DNA of 64,000 bases. Origin: Nocardioides islandensis. Lineage in GTDB: Bacteria > Actinomycetota > Actinomycetes > Propionibacteriales > Nocardioidaceae. The stretch covers positions 248,001 to 312,000 of the forward strand of contig NZ_JADKPN010000001.1 in NCBI RefSeq assembly GCF_015352455.1, read 5' to 3'. The notes under the pieces were generated by a model. That model had not been told where the DNA came from and ran no database searches. It saw nothing but the letters and a program-made list of their open reading frames with translations. Below are positions 27,255 to 35,803 of the stretch, piece by piece. Within the stretch, counting starts at the first letter, position 1, and every line of letters starts with the position of its first letter. Both the position numbers and the translations under genes were made by a program.

Positions 27255-28205
27255 TCAGTGACGCGAAGGGCTCGCGGTGAGGGGCTCGGTCCAGGGGCGG
27301 CGTAGTCCTTGGCGGATCGCCTCGAGGCAGGCGTCGATCTTCGGGTCGCCGCGGCTGCTGGTGCGGGTGAGCACCCGGACGTAGCGGTACATCCGCGGCT
27401 GCAACGGGATCCCCGCGACGTTGCGCTCGTAGGCCGCGACGCTCGAGGGCAGGAGTGTGATCCCGGAACCCACAGCGACAAGGCGTGCCAGGACGTAGAG
27501 GCCGTCGAACTCCCAGCGCCGCCCCGGGGTGACCCCCAGGTCCGCGAGCCGCGCGTCGCCGGCGAGCCGCGAGACCTGTCCGGGTGGCGAGCTCAGCCAG
27601 GTCTCGGTCCGCACCAGCTCGCGCAGCGTCGCCGCCGAGATCGGCTTCTGGAAGTGGCTGACCGCCACGGGGTGGTCGGCGGGTACGGCGAGCACGATCG
27701 CTTCACGGTGCCCGCGTTGGGCCTGCAGCGGGCCGTGGGACACCAGCGCCTGCTCGCCCCACTCGTCGACGACCGCGATGTCGGTCGCCCGGTCCAGGAG
27801 GGCGGCCGAGGCCTCGGTGGAGTCGATCTGGAGGGCGACCACGTTGAGCTCGGGGTGCCGGCGCTGGAGCTCGGCCAGGTCCGGGGCTGCCGTCGCCGCC
27901 AGCCCCGGGATGAAGCTCACCCGGACCCGTCCGGCGATCGTGCCCGACCGAGCGCGCAGCCGGCCCTCGGCGGCCTCGACCGCGGCCAGGATCGTGGTGG
28001 CGTCCTCGACCAGCTCCCTGCCGGCGTCGGTGAGGCTGGCGCTGTGCGCGGTGCGTTCGATCAGTGGCAGCTGCGCCTCTCGCTCCAGGGCCGAGAGCTG
28101 CTGCGACACCGCGGACGGCGAGACGCCCAGCTCTTGCGCCGCGGCCGCAATGCTGCCGCGCACGGCAAACACAGAGAGGACTTCCAGACGGCGAAGATCG
28201 AGCAT
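27255..28205 (-). CDS. LysR-family transcriptional regulator
   Basis: 316 residues. The N-terminal winged helix (MLDLRRLEVLSVFAVRGSIA, then AQELGVSPSAVSQQLSALER) is characteristic, and the C-terminal 220 residues form the periplasmic-binding-protein-like effector domain. Target genes are not evident; the next genes on the same strand are the propeller protein downstream and, divergently, a very small gene at 28321. ATG 28205 may be leaderless or use a weak AGGAG 12 bases upstream. Confidence 0.88.
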   Translation of the reverse strand: MLDLRRLEVLSVFAVRGSIAAAAQELGVSPSAVSQQLSALEREAQLPLIERTAHSASLTDAGRELVEDATTILAAVEAAEGRLRARSGTIAGRVRVSFIPGLAATAAPDLAELQRRHPELNVVALQIDSTEASAALLDRATDIAVVDEWGEQALVSHGPLQAQRGHREAIVLAVPADHPVAVSHFQKPISAATLRELVRTETWLSSPPGQVSRLAGDARLADLGVTPGRRWEFDGLYVLARLVAVGSGITLLPSSVAAYERNVAGIPLQPRMYRYVRVLTRTSSRGDPKIDACLEAIRQGLRRPWTEPLTASPSRH

Positions 28206-28320
28206 CAGATTCTCTTACTCCTGCCTGAACGATCGACGGCTTGGCCTGATGGTACTGCCGCACCCAGAATGATGCGTGTCACGAGAGAGCCTCGTGACCT
28301 ACTCGAAGGATCTGATCAGC

Positions 28321-28461
28321 ATGTCGACCCGCGCGCACGCGTCGAGGACCTCCAAGGTCGCGCTTCTCACTGCAGCACTGGGCCGGGCCTGGCACAGTGC
28401 GCGTCTCGCCGATCGTCAGGTCATGGAGATCCGCACCGACGTGAGCCGCTACGCCAGCTGA
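28321..28461 (+). CDS. Possible 46-residue basic protein, divergent from LysR
   Basis: The frame starts MSTRAHASRTSKVALLTAAL and ends IRTDVSRYAS. It is helical and basic, with an AAGGA sequence 11 bases before the ATG. Small basic proteins divergent from LysR-type regulators occur in actinobacteria, and I judge this gene possible rather than certain. If it is not a gene, the interval 28206-28531 holds only regulatory DNA. Confidence 0.4.
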   Translation: MSTRAHASRTSKVALLTAALGRAWHSARLADRQVMEIRTDVSRYAS

Positions 28462-28531
28462 GGCGCTCCGGTCCACTCAGGCGCCGGGCTACCGGCACCG
28501 ATCGCGCCGGCTGGCTGCCGATGCGACCGGC

Positions 28532-29038
28532 TCACCCGGACGCGGGGGCGCTCTCGGAGGAGACCCCCTGCCGAGGAAATGGGTCCTTGAAGACCTTCGG
28601 GAAGCGTTGCAAGTAGTTCTCGTGCTCCGGCCCCTGCTCCCAGAACACCCCTTCCGGGCTGATCCTGGTCGCCGTCCTCCCGGGCCAGTGGCCTGACGCG
28701 TCGACGTCACGGATCATCTCTTCGGCGACTCTCCGCTGCTCCGCGCTCGTGCAGAAGACCTCCGAGCGATAGATGGAACCGACGACGTCGCGGTCGAGGT
28801 CGGCTCGGTGAGCCTGGAAGAACACCTCCAGCAACCCCCGGTAGGAGAGGCGCTCAGGGTCGAAGACGACCTTGACGGTCTCCGCGTGACCGCCGTCGTG
28901 CTCTTCGGTCGGGTTCTCCCCATCACCACCCATCCACCCGGTCCGGGTGGAGATGACTCCCTGGGGGAGGGACAGCAGTGGCTGCATGATCCAGGCGCAG
29001 CCTCCGGCGAGATACGCAGTCTCCACGTCGTCGTCCAT
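28532..29038 (-). CDS. MsrA-like protein with altered active-site motif
   Basis: 168 residues, clearly homologous to peptide methionine sulfoxide reductase A and to the divergent neighbour at 29238. The catalytic motif GCFWG has become GCAWI: the cysteine and tryptophan remain but the substrate-pocket Phe and the Gly are lost. GSIYRSEVF replaces the usual GTDYRS. The glutamate-containing GGHAETVKV is kept. It may have changed substrate, may be inactive, or may act with its paralogue. ATG 29038 is the only sensible start; the ribosome site is weak. Confidence 0.8.
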   Translation of the reverse strand: MDDDVETAYLAGGCAWIMQPLLSLPQGVISTRTGWMGGDGENPTEEHDGGHAETVKVVFDPERLSYRGLLEVFFQAHRADLDRDVVGSIYRSEVFCTSAEQRRVAEEMIRDVDASGHWPGRTATRISPEGVFWEQGPEHENYLQRFPKVFKDPFPRQGVSSESAPASG

Positions 29039-29237
29039 GGCGAACCCCAAGCGGTTGCGAGAGCCATCAACGTACTTCCGAGCGTGGGAGACGATCAACG
29101 GGCCAAGACCCCGTTGCTGCTCGGCTCGGAGGGTGACCGGCTACGGCGTGCACGGCACCGCACCCCCGAGCTCGCGCATGGACTCAGCGCACACCCAGGG
29201 GTAGCGTCGGCGTGTCTCGCGAGCCGAGGACGCGCCC

Positions 29238-29753
29238 ATGGACGACAAGCTGGAGACGGCAGTGCTCGCTGGTGGCTGCTTCTGGGGGATGCAGGAGCTG
29301 ATGCGCCGAAAACCCGGGGTGGTCTCCTCACGGGTCGGCTGGACCGGCGGGGACACTCCGGATCCGTCGGAGGAGAGTCCTGGTGCTCATGCCGAGGCGG
29401 TCGAGCTCGTCTTCGACCCGGATCTGACGTCGTTTCGCGAGATCCTGGAGCTCTTCTTCCAGATCCACGACCCGACGACGCTGAATCGTCAAGGAGACGA
29501 CATCGGCACCGACTACCGATCCGCGATCTTCTACACCGACGAGACGCAACGGCGAGTCGCCGAGGAGACGATCGCCGAGGTCGACCGCTCGGGCCTGTGG
29601 CCCGGGAAGCTGGTCACGCGCCTCGAGCCCGCCCGGGAGTTCTGGGAGGCCGAAGCTGACGACCAGCTCTACCTCCAGCGCAACCCCGACGGTGAGACGT
29701 GCCACTTCCCCAGGCCCGGCTGGAAGCTTCCGCACCCCGCAGCAACCTCGTGA
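29238..29753 (+). CDS. msrA: Peptide-methionine (S)-S-oxide reductase
   Basis: Repairs oxidised methionine in proteins or free methionine sulfoxide. The 171 residues carry the intact catalytic GGCFWGMQE near residue 12, [11 protein letters not shown] with the catalytic glutamate, and [12 protein letters not shown]. No second cysteine pair is present near the C-terminus apart from one Cys at ETCHFPRP, so recycling may use that residue or an external thiol. The gene is divergent from the degenerate paralogue with 199 bases between, implying a local duplication and possibly a shared oxidative-stress promoter. Confidence 0.9.
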   Translation: MDDKLETAVLAGGCFWGMQELMRRKPGVVSSRVGWTGGDTPDPSEESPGAHAEAVELVFDPDLTSFREILELFFQIHDPTTLNRQGDDIGTDYRSAIFYTDETQRRVAEETIAEVDRSGLWPGKLVTRLEPAREFWEAEADDQLYLQRNPDGETCHFPRPGWKLPHPAATS

Positions 29754-29843
29754 GGGGACTCGACCTGCGCCCCGTGCGGCACTCCTTGTGTTCCGTGCGT
29801 CCACTGACGCGGCGTTCCAGGGTGGCGCTCAGCCGACCGACGG

Positions 29844-30758
29844 TCAGCCGCGTTCCGGGTCAGCGGAGCGGACGGCACGGAGTTCGGGGACGACAGTGGT
29901 CATGACTTCCTCGAAGACAGCGTCCTCGTGGGTCGCGTGCGCATCCCAGTTCCGCGGCCAATAGAGCACGAACTCGTCGATCCCGATCGCCTGATAGCGC
30001 TCCACCATCTCCCGGAACCCGGACACCGAGGCCCATGGGGTCAGGGGTGGGTAGCACACGAGCGAGTGCCGGATCGACCGCACATCGCGTCCACGCGCCT
30101 CACACAACTCGGCGAGCAGCTCCGCGCGTTCGCGTGTCACCCGGTGGAACTGGTCCTCGGAGTCGATCCCGGACCCGCCCCATGAGTTCCAGCCGTCGGC
30201 GAACTCGGCTGCGATTCGCAACATCTTCGGCCCATGGGCGGCCACCGTGATCGGCGGCCGCGGGTGCTGCGGCGGGAGAGGGATCGTCTCGGCTTCCTCA
30301 CAGCGGTAGAACTCACCCTCGTAGGTGGTGACCTCCTGCCGCAGCAGCAGGTCGGTGAGCTCGACGAACTCCCGGAATCGTCTCACCCTCTCACCCGGAG
30401 ACCAGTCGACGCCGACCTGCGCCGCGCCAGCGGACGGGTCACCGACACCCAGGGCGAGCTCGACCCGACCGTTCGAGATGTGATCCACGGTCATCGTCGC
30501 CTTGGCCAACGTCACAGGGCTGCGGAAGTAGAGGCTCGAGATCAGCGTCCCCACCCGGATCGCCGATGTGCTCAGTGCCAGGTCCACCAGGGTGGCGGGA
30601 CCGTCGAAGATGGGGTGTCGCTCACGGTCCGGCTCGACCACGGTGTCGACGTTCCACATCACGTCGAAGCCCAGCTCCTCGGCTCGTCTCCACCGCTCGC
30701 GCAGCTCGACCATCGGGAGGTGCTGGTACTGGTAAGCGCAGAATCGCAGCTCGGCCAC
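29844..30758 (-). CDS. LLM-class (luciferase-like) flavin/F420-dependent oxidoreductase
   Basis: 304 residues of TIM-barrel luciferase-like type: FCAYQYQHLPMVELRERWRR at the start, IRVGTLISSLYFRSPVTLAK, a glycine-rich GRVELALGVGDP, and PPITVAAHGPKMLRIAAEFADGWNSWG, all typical of the F420-dependent LLM group in actinobacteria. Substrate unknown. GTG 30758 is preceded by GGAGGA at seven bases. It stands alone between msrA and the secreted propeller gene. Confidence 0.85.
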   Translation of the reverse strand: MAELRFCAYQYQHLPMVELRERWRRAEELGFDVMWNVDTVVEPDRERHPIFDGPATLVDLALSTSAIRVGTLISSLYFRSPVTLAKATMTVDHISNGRVELALGVGDPSAGAAQVGVDWSPGERVRRFREFVELTDLLLRQEVTTYEGEFYRCEEAETIPLPPQHPRPPITVAAHGPKMLRIAAEFADGWNSWGGSGIDSEDQFHRVTRERAELLAELCEARGRDVRSIRHSLVCYPPLTPWASVSGFREMVERYQAIGIDEFVLYWPRNWDAHATHEDAVFEEVMTTVVPELRAVRSADPERG

Positions 30759-30909
30759 GGGTGCATCCTCCTCGCGGTCGGTGTCTCATGACCACGCCCC
30801 AGCGCTGAGTACGCGCCGGCTGACGCGGGCGTCCGGAAGGCGAGCGGATCGATACCCCCGTTCGCACGCGGGATGGTCGTACGACGCGGGACACCGGCCC
30901 GCGCACCGC

Positions 30910-32718
30910 CTACTGGAGGGCGATGGCGGACCCGTAGATGTTCTGGTCGAACCCGCCCGCGTTGGGGCAGGTGTTGGGTCCCGCGACGCCGTTGGTGACG
31001 GTGACGCACATGTGGACGTCGAATCCGTCCTGCGCGCTCTCGCGGGGGTCGGTCCCGGGAGCCACATCACGGTTGTCGGTCCAGGCCATGTACCCGCGCA
31101 GTCCGGCGTCGGTGCTCACGAGCGACACCCAGTTGTAGTCGCCGAGGAACGGAACCGACCGCGCGTCGAACATCTCGTACTGCATCGGCTGCCGGACCGA
31201 GGACACCATCCCGAGCGGGGTGAAGGACGTGCCGTTCGTCGAGTACGCCGCGAACGTACCGACGGTGGCTCCACTAGAGGTGGCCGCCGGCGTGTTGCCG
31301 ATCGGACGCTGCACCGAGTAGTCGGAGCCTCGGTCGTCCTGCCACACCGCGACCAGGGTGCCGTCCAAGGCGTCGACATCGGGGAAGAACTGATGGCCAC
31401 TGCCTCCGGCATCATCGACCTTCACCGGGGGTCCCCAGTGCAGCCCGTCGTCCAGCGAACGGGTCACGTAGACCACACCGCGTCCGACTCGACCGGTTCC
31501 CGGGCCGGCGGAGTCGTAGGACGTCGTGCTGTCGGTGACCGTCGCGGGGTCGATCGCGTTGTAGGTCACGTACACGCCTGGGAGCCCGCCGGACTGGTCA
31601 GCCGTCACCCGCGGCTCCAAGGGAACCCGCGCGAACACGAATCCGCTCGGGCAGAGATCGGGGCCGTCCCCGCAGTCCCGGGCGATCGTGTCGAAGGGGA
31701 AGTAGCGGCTGAATGCGCCGACCTCCCCCTCCGTCGAGAAGGTTCGGCCACCGTTGCTGGACCGGGCGAAGCCCACCCCCTCGCGCGTGTGGGAGCTGGC
31801 CGTGTCCCGGTTGCCCCAGATGACGTACACGTCCCCATCCGCCTCGACGGCGATGTCACAGCCCTGGACGTCGGTGTCCGAGGACAGTCCGATCTCCTTC
31901 GAGAACGAGGCGCCGCCGTCGGTGGAGCGGCTGAAGTAGATCTTCGTGCGCCCGGCGCCGCCGGTGAAGCGCGACCAGCACACATAGATGTTGCCGTCGT
32001 CCTGGCCGCCCGTCCGGTCGATCTCCATCATGGGCTTGTCGGTGAACTGACCGGCAACCAGCGGTGGCGTGCCGCCCTTCCCGACCAGGGATGTGCGCTG
32101 GTAGTCGTACGGCAGGCCGCCGGCCGGCGTGCCGGCCCACGTCGTGACATAGATGAAGCTGTTCTGAGGGCGCGCGTCGCTGTAAGCGATCCCGGCCGTG
32201 TAGAGGTCCCCGTCGGAGTTGAAGGCGAGCAGCGGGTCGCTGCCGGAGTTCTGGCTGCCGAACAGCGGTGAGGCCTGCCCCTCGGCGCTGGTGTCCTGGG
32301 GGTAGCCCGGCGTCAGCGAGTCGACCCACGTCTCGCCCGAATCGGTGGAGAACCCCAGGCCCAGGAAGCCCCCGTTCATGTCACTGGTGCAGTACTCGTT
32401 CCAGGACGCGACGACGTGCGTCGGGTCTGTCGGGTCGACGGCGACCGCGGGCTCGTTGTTCTGCCTCTCACCGCCGCCGTCATTGGGGTCGAGGTCGTCT
32501 GCGGTGGCGGCGACGGGGACCGGACTGGTCGCGTCGCTGCTGCATTCCTGGATGGCGGCGTCCGTGCCGCCATCGTGTCGCACGTACGCCTGGTCACTGA
32601 CCTTGTCGTCCGTGCCGTCGCTTCCGCCGGTGCTGACCGTCACCGCCTGGGCCGCCGCTGCAAGGGTGAGCGTGGTAGCCGTGGCGATCGCTACGACGAT
32701 GGGTGTCCGCCGCATCAT
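30910..32718 (-). CDS. Secreted sialidase-fold (Asp-box) propeller protein
   Basis: About 602 residues with a signal peptide (RRTPIVVAIATATTLTLAAA). At least four Asp-box motifs (S-x-D-x-G-x-T-W type) are visible: STDSGETW, SRSTDGGASF, ARSSNGGRTF and TRSLDDGLHW. These mark a BNR/sialidase-type six- or seven-blade propeller. The catalytic arginine triad and Tyr/Glu pair of true sialidases cannot be assigned, so enzyme activity is unproven. Two ATGs lie in tandem (32718 and 32715) after GGAGG; the second has better spacing. Confidence 0.78.
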   Translation of the reverse strand: MMRRTPIVVAIATATTLTLAAAAQAVTVSTGGSDGTDDKVSDQAYVRHDGGTDAAIQECSSDATSPVPVAATADDLDPNDGGGERQNNEPAVAVDPTDPTHVVASWNEYCTSDMNGGFLGLGFSTDSGETWVDSLTPGYPQDTSAEGQASPLFGSQNSGSDPLLAFNSDGDLYTAGIAYSDARPQNSFIYVTTWAGTPAGGLPYDYQRTSLVGKGGTPPLVAGQFTDKPMMEIDRTGGQDDGNIYVCWSRFTGGAGRTKIYFSRSTDGGASFSKEIGLSSDTDVQGCDIAVEADGDVYVIWGNRDTASSHTREGVGFARSSNGGRTFSTEGEVGAFSRYFPFDTIARDCGDGPDLCPSGFVFARVPLEPRVTADQSGGLPGVYVTYNAIDPATVTDSTTSYDSAGPGTGRVGRGVVYVTRSLDDGLHWGPPVKVDDAGGSGHQFFPDVDALDGTLVAVWQDDRGSDYSVQRPIGNTPAATSSGATVGTFAAYSTNGTSFTPLGMVSSVRQPMQYEMFDARSVPFLGDYNWVSLVSTDAGLRGYMAWTDNRDVAPGTDPRESAQDGFDVHMCVTVTNGVAGPNTCPNAGGFDQNIYGSAIALQ

Positions 32719-32932
32719 GAGACCTCCAGGATCCTGGTAGGAGCATTCCTCACGATGCTGGTCGAACCCTCGATCGCCCGCAAGACTCACCCCCAGGCTC
32801 GAGGCGGCCGTGCATCGCGCGGGCACTGCCGAGGCAAGCCCGCTTCATCCCCTCCCTGCGCCCCAGCCGAGCGGCGTCCCCACACCACCCAGCCGCCGAG
32901 CGCGCTCCCGCCCCGTGTCCCCCGTGGTCTCG

Positions 32933-34330
32933 CTAGCGCTGCCACCTCGTGCTCGCGGCGACGTCCTCGTCGCTGACGCCGTCGAACAGCTGCGCCTCCG
33001 AACGCCGGAGCGCGAGGATCGAGGCGGAGAGGTCGGACCCGAACGCCGACGTCACGACCGGGTCCGCCTCGAACGCGTCGGCGGCATCTGTCACGGTGCG
33101 AGGCAGCAGCCGAACGCCGCGCGCCTCGAGCTCGTCGGCCGACAGCACGGCCGGGTCGACGTCGACCGGATCGGGCAACCTGGACGACGACGACAGGCCG
33201 GCGAGCCCGGCGGCGATGAGGCCGGCGAACACGAGGTACGGGTTGGCGTGCAGGTCGAAGCACTTCACCTCGATGTTCGCCGCCGACGAGGACGCGCCCG
33301 GCGAGCCGGTCACCATCCGCACCGCGGCCTCGCGGTTCTCCAGCCCCCAGCAGGCGTACGTGCCGGCCCAGTGGCTGGGGAGGTGGCGCAGGTACGACGT
33401 CACACCGGGGGCGCCGACCGCCATCAGGGCCGGCAGGTGCGTGAGCACCCCGGCCGCGAACGCCTCGCCGTCCGGCGACAGCCCGAAGTGCTCGGCGGCC
33501 CCGCCCGCCATCAGGTTCGTGCCGTCGCGCCACAGCGAGACGTGCACGTGGCCGCCGTTGCCGACGCCGGGCACGGCGACCTTGGGGGAGAACGACGTGC
33601 GCAGCCCGTGCCGCGCGCCGACCCCGGCGATCACCGTCCGCACCAGCACGGAGGTGTCCGCGGCGGAGACCGGGTCCTCGGGCGCGACGGACAGCTCGAG
33701 CTGGCCCGGCGCGTACTCGGGGTGGAACTGCTCCACGGTCACGCCGGACTCCGCCAGCGCCGTGAGCACGTCGCGCGAGTAGTCGGAGGCGTCGACGAGA
33801 CGCGCCATCCCGTACGCCGGCCCGCTGACACCGGGCACCAGGTCGTCGCCCGGTGCGGACGACACGACCCACTCGATCTCCACGGCTGCCTTCATCGTGA
33901 TCCCGGACGCCTGCAGCGCCGAGACCAGCGACGAGAGCAGCAGCCGTCCGCACTGCGGGTGCGGGGAGCCGTCCTGCGCGTACCGGTCCGCGGGAGCCCA
34001 GGCCCACCCGGGCTGGGCGGCCAGCGGGACCACGCGCCGTACGTCGGGCATCATCCGGAGGTCGCCCACGGCCTCGCGCCCCTCGCCGGCGCCGACGATC
34101 CAGTCGTCGAAGCGGAACCGGTCGAAGGACACCGACGACCCGACCCCCCACGCGGCCAGGTGGGGCAGCCGCTCGAGCGGCACCGACTTCACCCGGGCCA
34201 CTCCCGAGTTGTCCACGAAGGTCGTCGCCACGCCCACCACGCCGCGCTCCGAGAGGGGCCCGAGCAGGGTGGTGGCGAGCGTCGAACGGGCGTCCCGTTC
34301 GGTCTGGTCCAGGTCGGCGACGTGCTCCAC
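32933..34330 (-). CDS. Glutamine-synthetase-like gamma-glutamyl ligase
   Basis: About 465 residues of the GS catalytic fold. Motifs in order: the FVDNSGVARVKSVPLERL beta-grasp segment, AAVEIEWVVS with metal-binding glutamate, QLELSV, NGGHVHVSLW (nucleotide/metal loop), WAGTYACWGLENREAAVRMV and NIEVKCFDLHANPYLVFAGL. It groups with GlnA-like enzymes that glutamylate amines or polyamines, and with the C-terminal half of FluG, rather than with the housekeeping GlnA. GTG 34348 is an alternative start, but GTG 34330 leaves a non-overlapping divergent start for the permease. Functionally linked by position to the permease and FluG-type amidohydrolase. Confidence 0.85.
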   Translation of the reverse strand: MEHVADLDQTERDARSTLATTLLGPLSERGVVGVATTFVDNSGVARVKSVPLERLPHLAAWGVGSSVSFDRFRFDDWIVGAGEGREAVGDLRMMPDVRRVVPLAAQPGWAWAPADRYAQDGSPHPQCGRLLLSSLVSALQASGITMKAAVEIEWVVSSAPGDDLVPGVSGPAYGMARLVDASDYSRDVLTALAESGVTVEQFHPEYAPGQLELSVAPEDPVSAADTSVLVRTVIAGVGARHGLRTSFSPKVAVPGVGNGGHVHVSLWRDGTNLMAGGAAEHFGLSPDGEAFAAGVLTHLPALMAVGAPGVTSYLRHLPSHWAGTYACWGLENREAAVRMVTGSPGASSSAANIEVKCFDLHANPYLVFAGLIAAGLAGLSSSSRLPDPVDVDPAVLSADELEARGVRLLPRTVTDAADAFEADPVVTSAFGSDLSASILALRRSEAQLFDGVSDEDVAASTRWQR

Positions 34331-34339
34331 ACTCGCATC

Positions 34340-35803
34340 GTGACGCACTCGTACTCGGGCCAGAAGTCCCGCCCATCAGCAGGCCTGCGACGGGGACTCT
34401 CGATCTGGCAGGCCGTCGGCATCTCGGTGGCCCTGATGGCGCCGAGCATGGCGGCCAACATCAACCCGCAGGGCACCGCCGGCCTCGTCGGCCGGGCCAC
34501 GCCCCTCGCGTTCTTCCTCGCGGCCGTGGCGGTGCTGCTGATCGCCTACGTCTTCGTCCGGCTGTGCCAGTACTACCAGCACGCCGGCTCGGTCTACGTC
34601 TTCGCCGGCGCCACCCTCGGCCCGCAGGCCGGCGCGACCGCGGGCCTCAGCCTGCTCGGCACGTACACGTTCTACGGCCTGGTCACGGCCAGTGCCTCCG
34701 GCGTCTTCGGGGCGCAGTTCCTCGACGACACCAACGTCTGGGACGACCAGCCGAGCTGGGCCGGGTTCGTGGTCGGGGGCCTGGCCCTCGTGCTGGTGCT
34801 CTGGCTCGCGATCGTGCCCGCCCGCCGCGCGACCACCACCCTGCTCGTCATCGAGGGCGTCACCGTGCTGCTGATCCTGGTCATCGCGCTGGTCGCGTTC
34901 ATCAAGATGGCCGCCGGCTCCGCGCCGGGCGACGCGAGCCTCACGCTCGACGTCTTCAAGGTCGCCCCGGGCACCGACGCCTCGACACTCTTCCTCGGCA
35001 TCATCTTCGGCCTGCTCTCGTTCGCCGGCTTCGAGGCCGCCGCGACGCTCGGCGAGGAGGCCCACGAACCACGCCGCGACATCCCGCGCGCGATCCTCGG
35101 CACCGCGATCTTCGGCGGCATCTACTTCACGTTCGTGACGGCCGTCGAGATGATGGCGTTCGGCACCGACGCCGGCGGGGTCGGTAGGTTCGTCCACTCG
35201 AGCGCCCTGATGGGCGACATCGGCACCGACTACATCGCGTCCTGGCTGGGCGAGACGGTCACCCTGGGAGCAGCGGTCAGCGCCTTCGCCTGCTGCCTCG
35301 CCTGCGTCGTCGGCGCGTCGAGGCTCCTGTACGCCGTGGCGCGCGACGCCAGCCCCGGCTCGGCCCTCAGCCGCACCGGACGCAACGACACCCCGGCCGC
35401 CGCCGCGGTCGTCGTCAGCGTCGCGATCGCCCTGATCGCCCTGGTCTGTGCGGTGTTCTTCGACGCCGTGCCGTTCGACACGTTCCTCTGGAGCGGCACG
35501 ATCGGCACGCTGATCCTGCTCGTCGCCTACGTGCTGGCGACGGTCGGCTGCATCAAGCTGCTCTTCATCGACAAGAAGATGTCGGTGCCGACCTGGGAGA
35601 TTGTGGTCCCCCTCGCCGCCCTGGTGATGCTCGGCTACACGATCTGGCGCAACGTGATCCCGTTCCCCGACGCCAACCCGGGCCGGGCCCTCGTGATCGT
35701 CGCCTTCGGGTGGGTGCTGCTCGTCGCGGTCCTGATGGTGGCGACGCCGGGACTCGCCCGCAAGCTGTCGGTCTCCCTCGAAGAAGCCGACCGGCACGCG
35801 TGA
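34340..35803 (+). CDS. APC-superfamily permease
   Basis: 487 residues, about 12 hydrophobic helices. The first reads LSIWQAVGISVALMAPSMAA, with the unwound glycine/serine region typical of APC transporters, followed by NINPQGTAGLVGRATPLAF. Beginning only nine bases from the divergent GS-like start, and overlapping the amidohydrolase by four bases (GTGA), it is part of a substrate-uptake-and-use cluster. Amines, polyamines or amino acids are the likely cargo. Confidence 0.85.
   Translation: MTHSYSGQKSRPSAGLRRGLSIWQAVGISVALMAPSMAANINPQGTAGLVGRATPLAFFLAAVAVLLIAYVFVRLCQYYQHAGSVYVFAGATLGPQAGATAGLSLLGTYTFYGLVTASASGVFGAQFLDDTNVWDDQPSWAGFVVGGLALVLVLWLAIVPARRATTTLLVIEGVTVLLILVIALVAFIKMAAGSAPGDASLTLDVFKVAPGTDASTLFLGIIFGLLSFAGFEAAATLGEEAHEPRRDIPRAILGTAIFGGIYFTFVTAVEMMAFGTDAGGVGRFVHSSALMGDIGTDYIASWLGETVTLGAAVSAFACCLACVVGASRLLYAVARDASPGSALSRTGRNDTPAAAAVVVSVAIALIALVCAVFFDAVPFDTFLWSGTIGTLILLVAYVLATVGCIKLLFIDKKMSVPTWEIVVPLAALVMLGYTIWRNVIPFPDANPGRALVIVAFGWVLLVAVLMVATPGLARKLSVSLEEADRHA

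Noticed and set aside
30910..32718. Functional sialidase
   Set aside because: Asp-boxes are present, but the catalytic Arg triad and Tyr/Glu pair cannot be identified.
32810..34339. Plus-strand open frame continuous with the permease, antisense to the GS-like gene
   Set aside because: The minus-strand frame has clear GS motifs, while the plus-strand peptide is Arg/Gly/His-rich with no recognisable fold.
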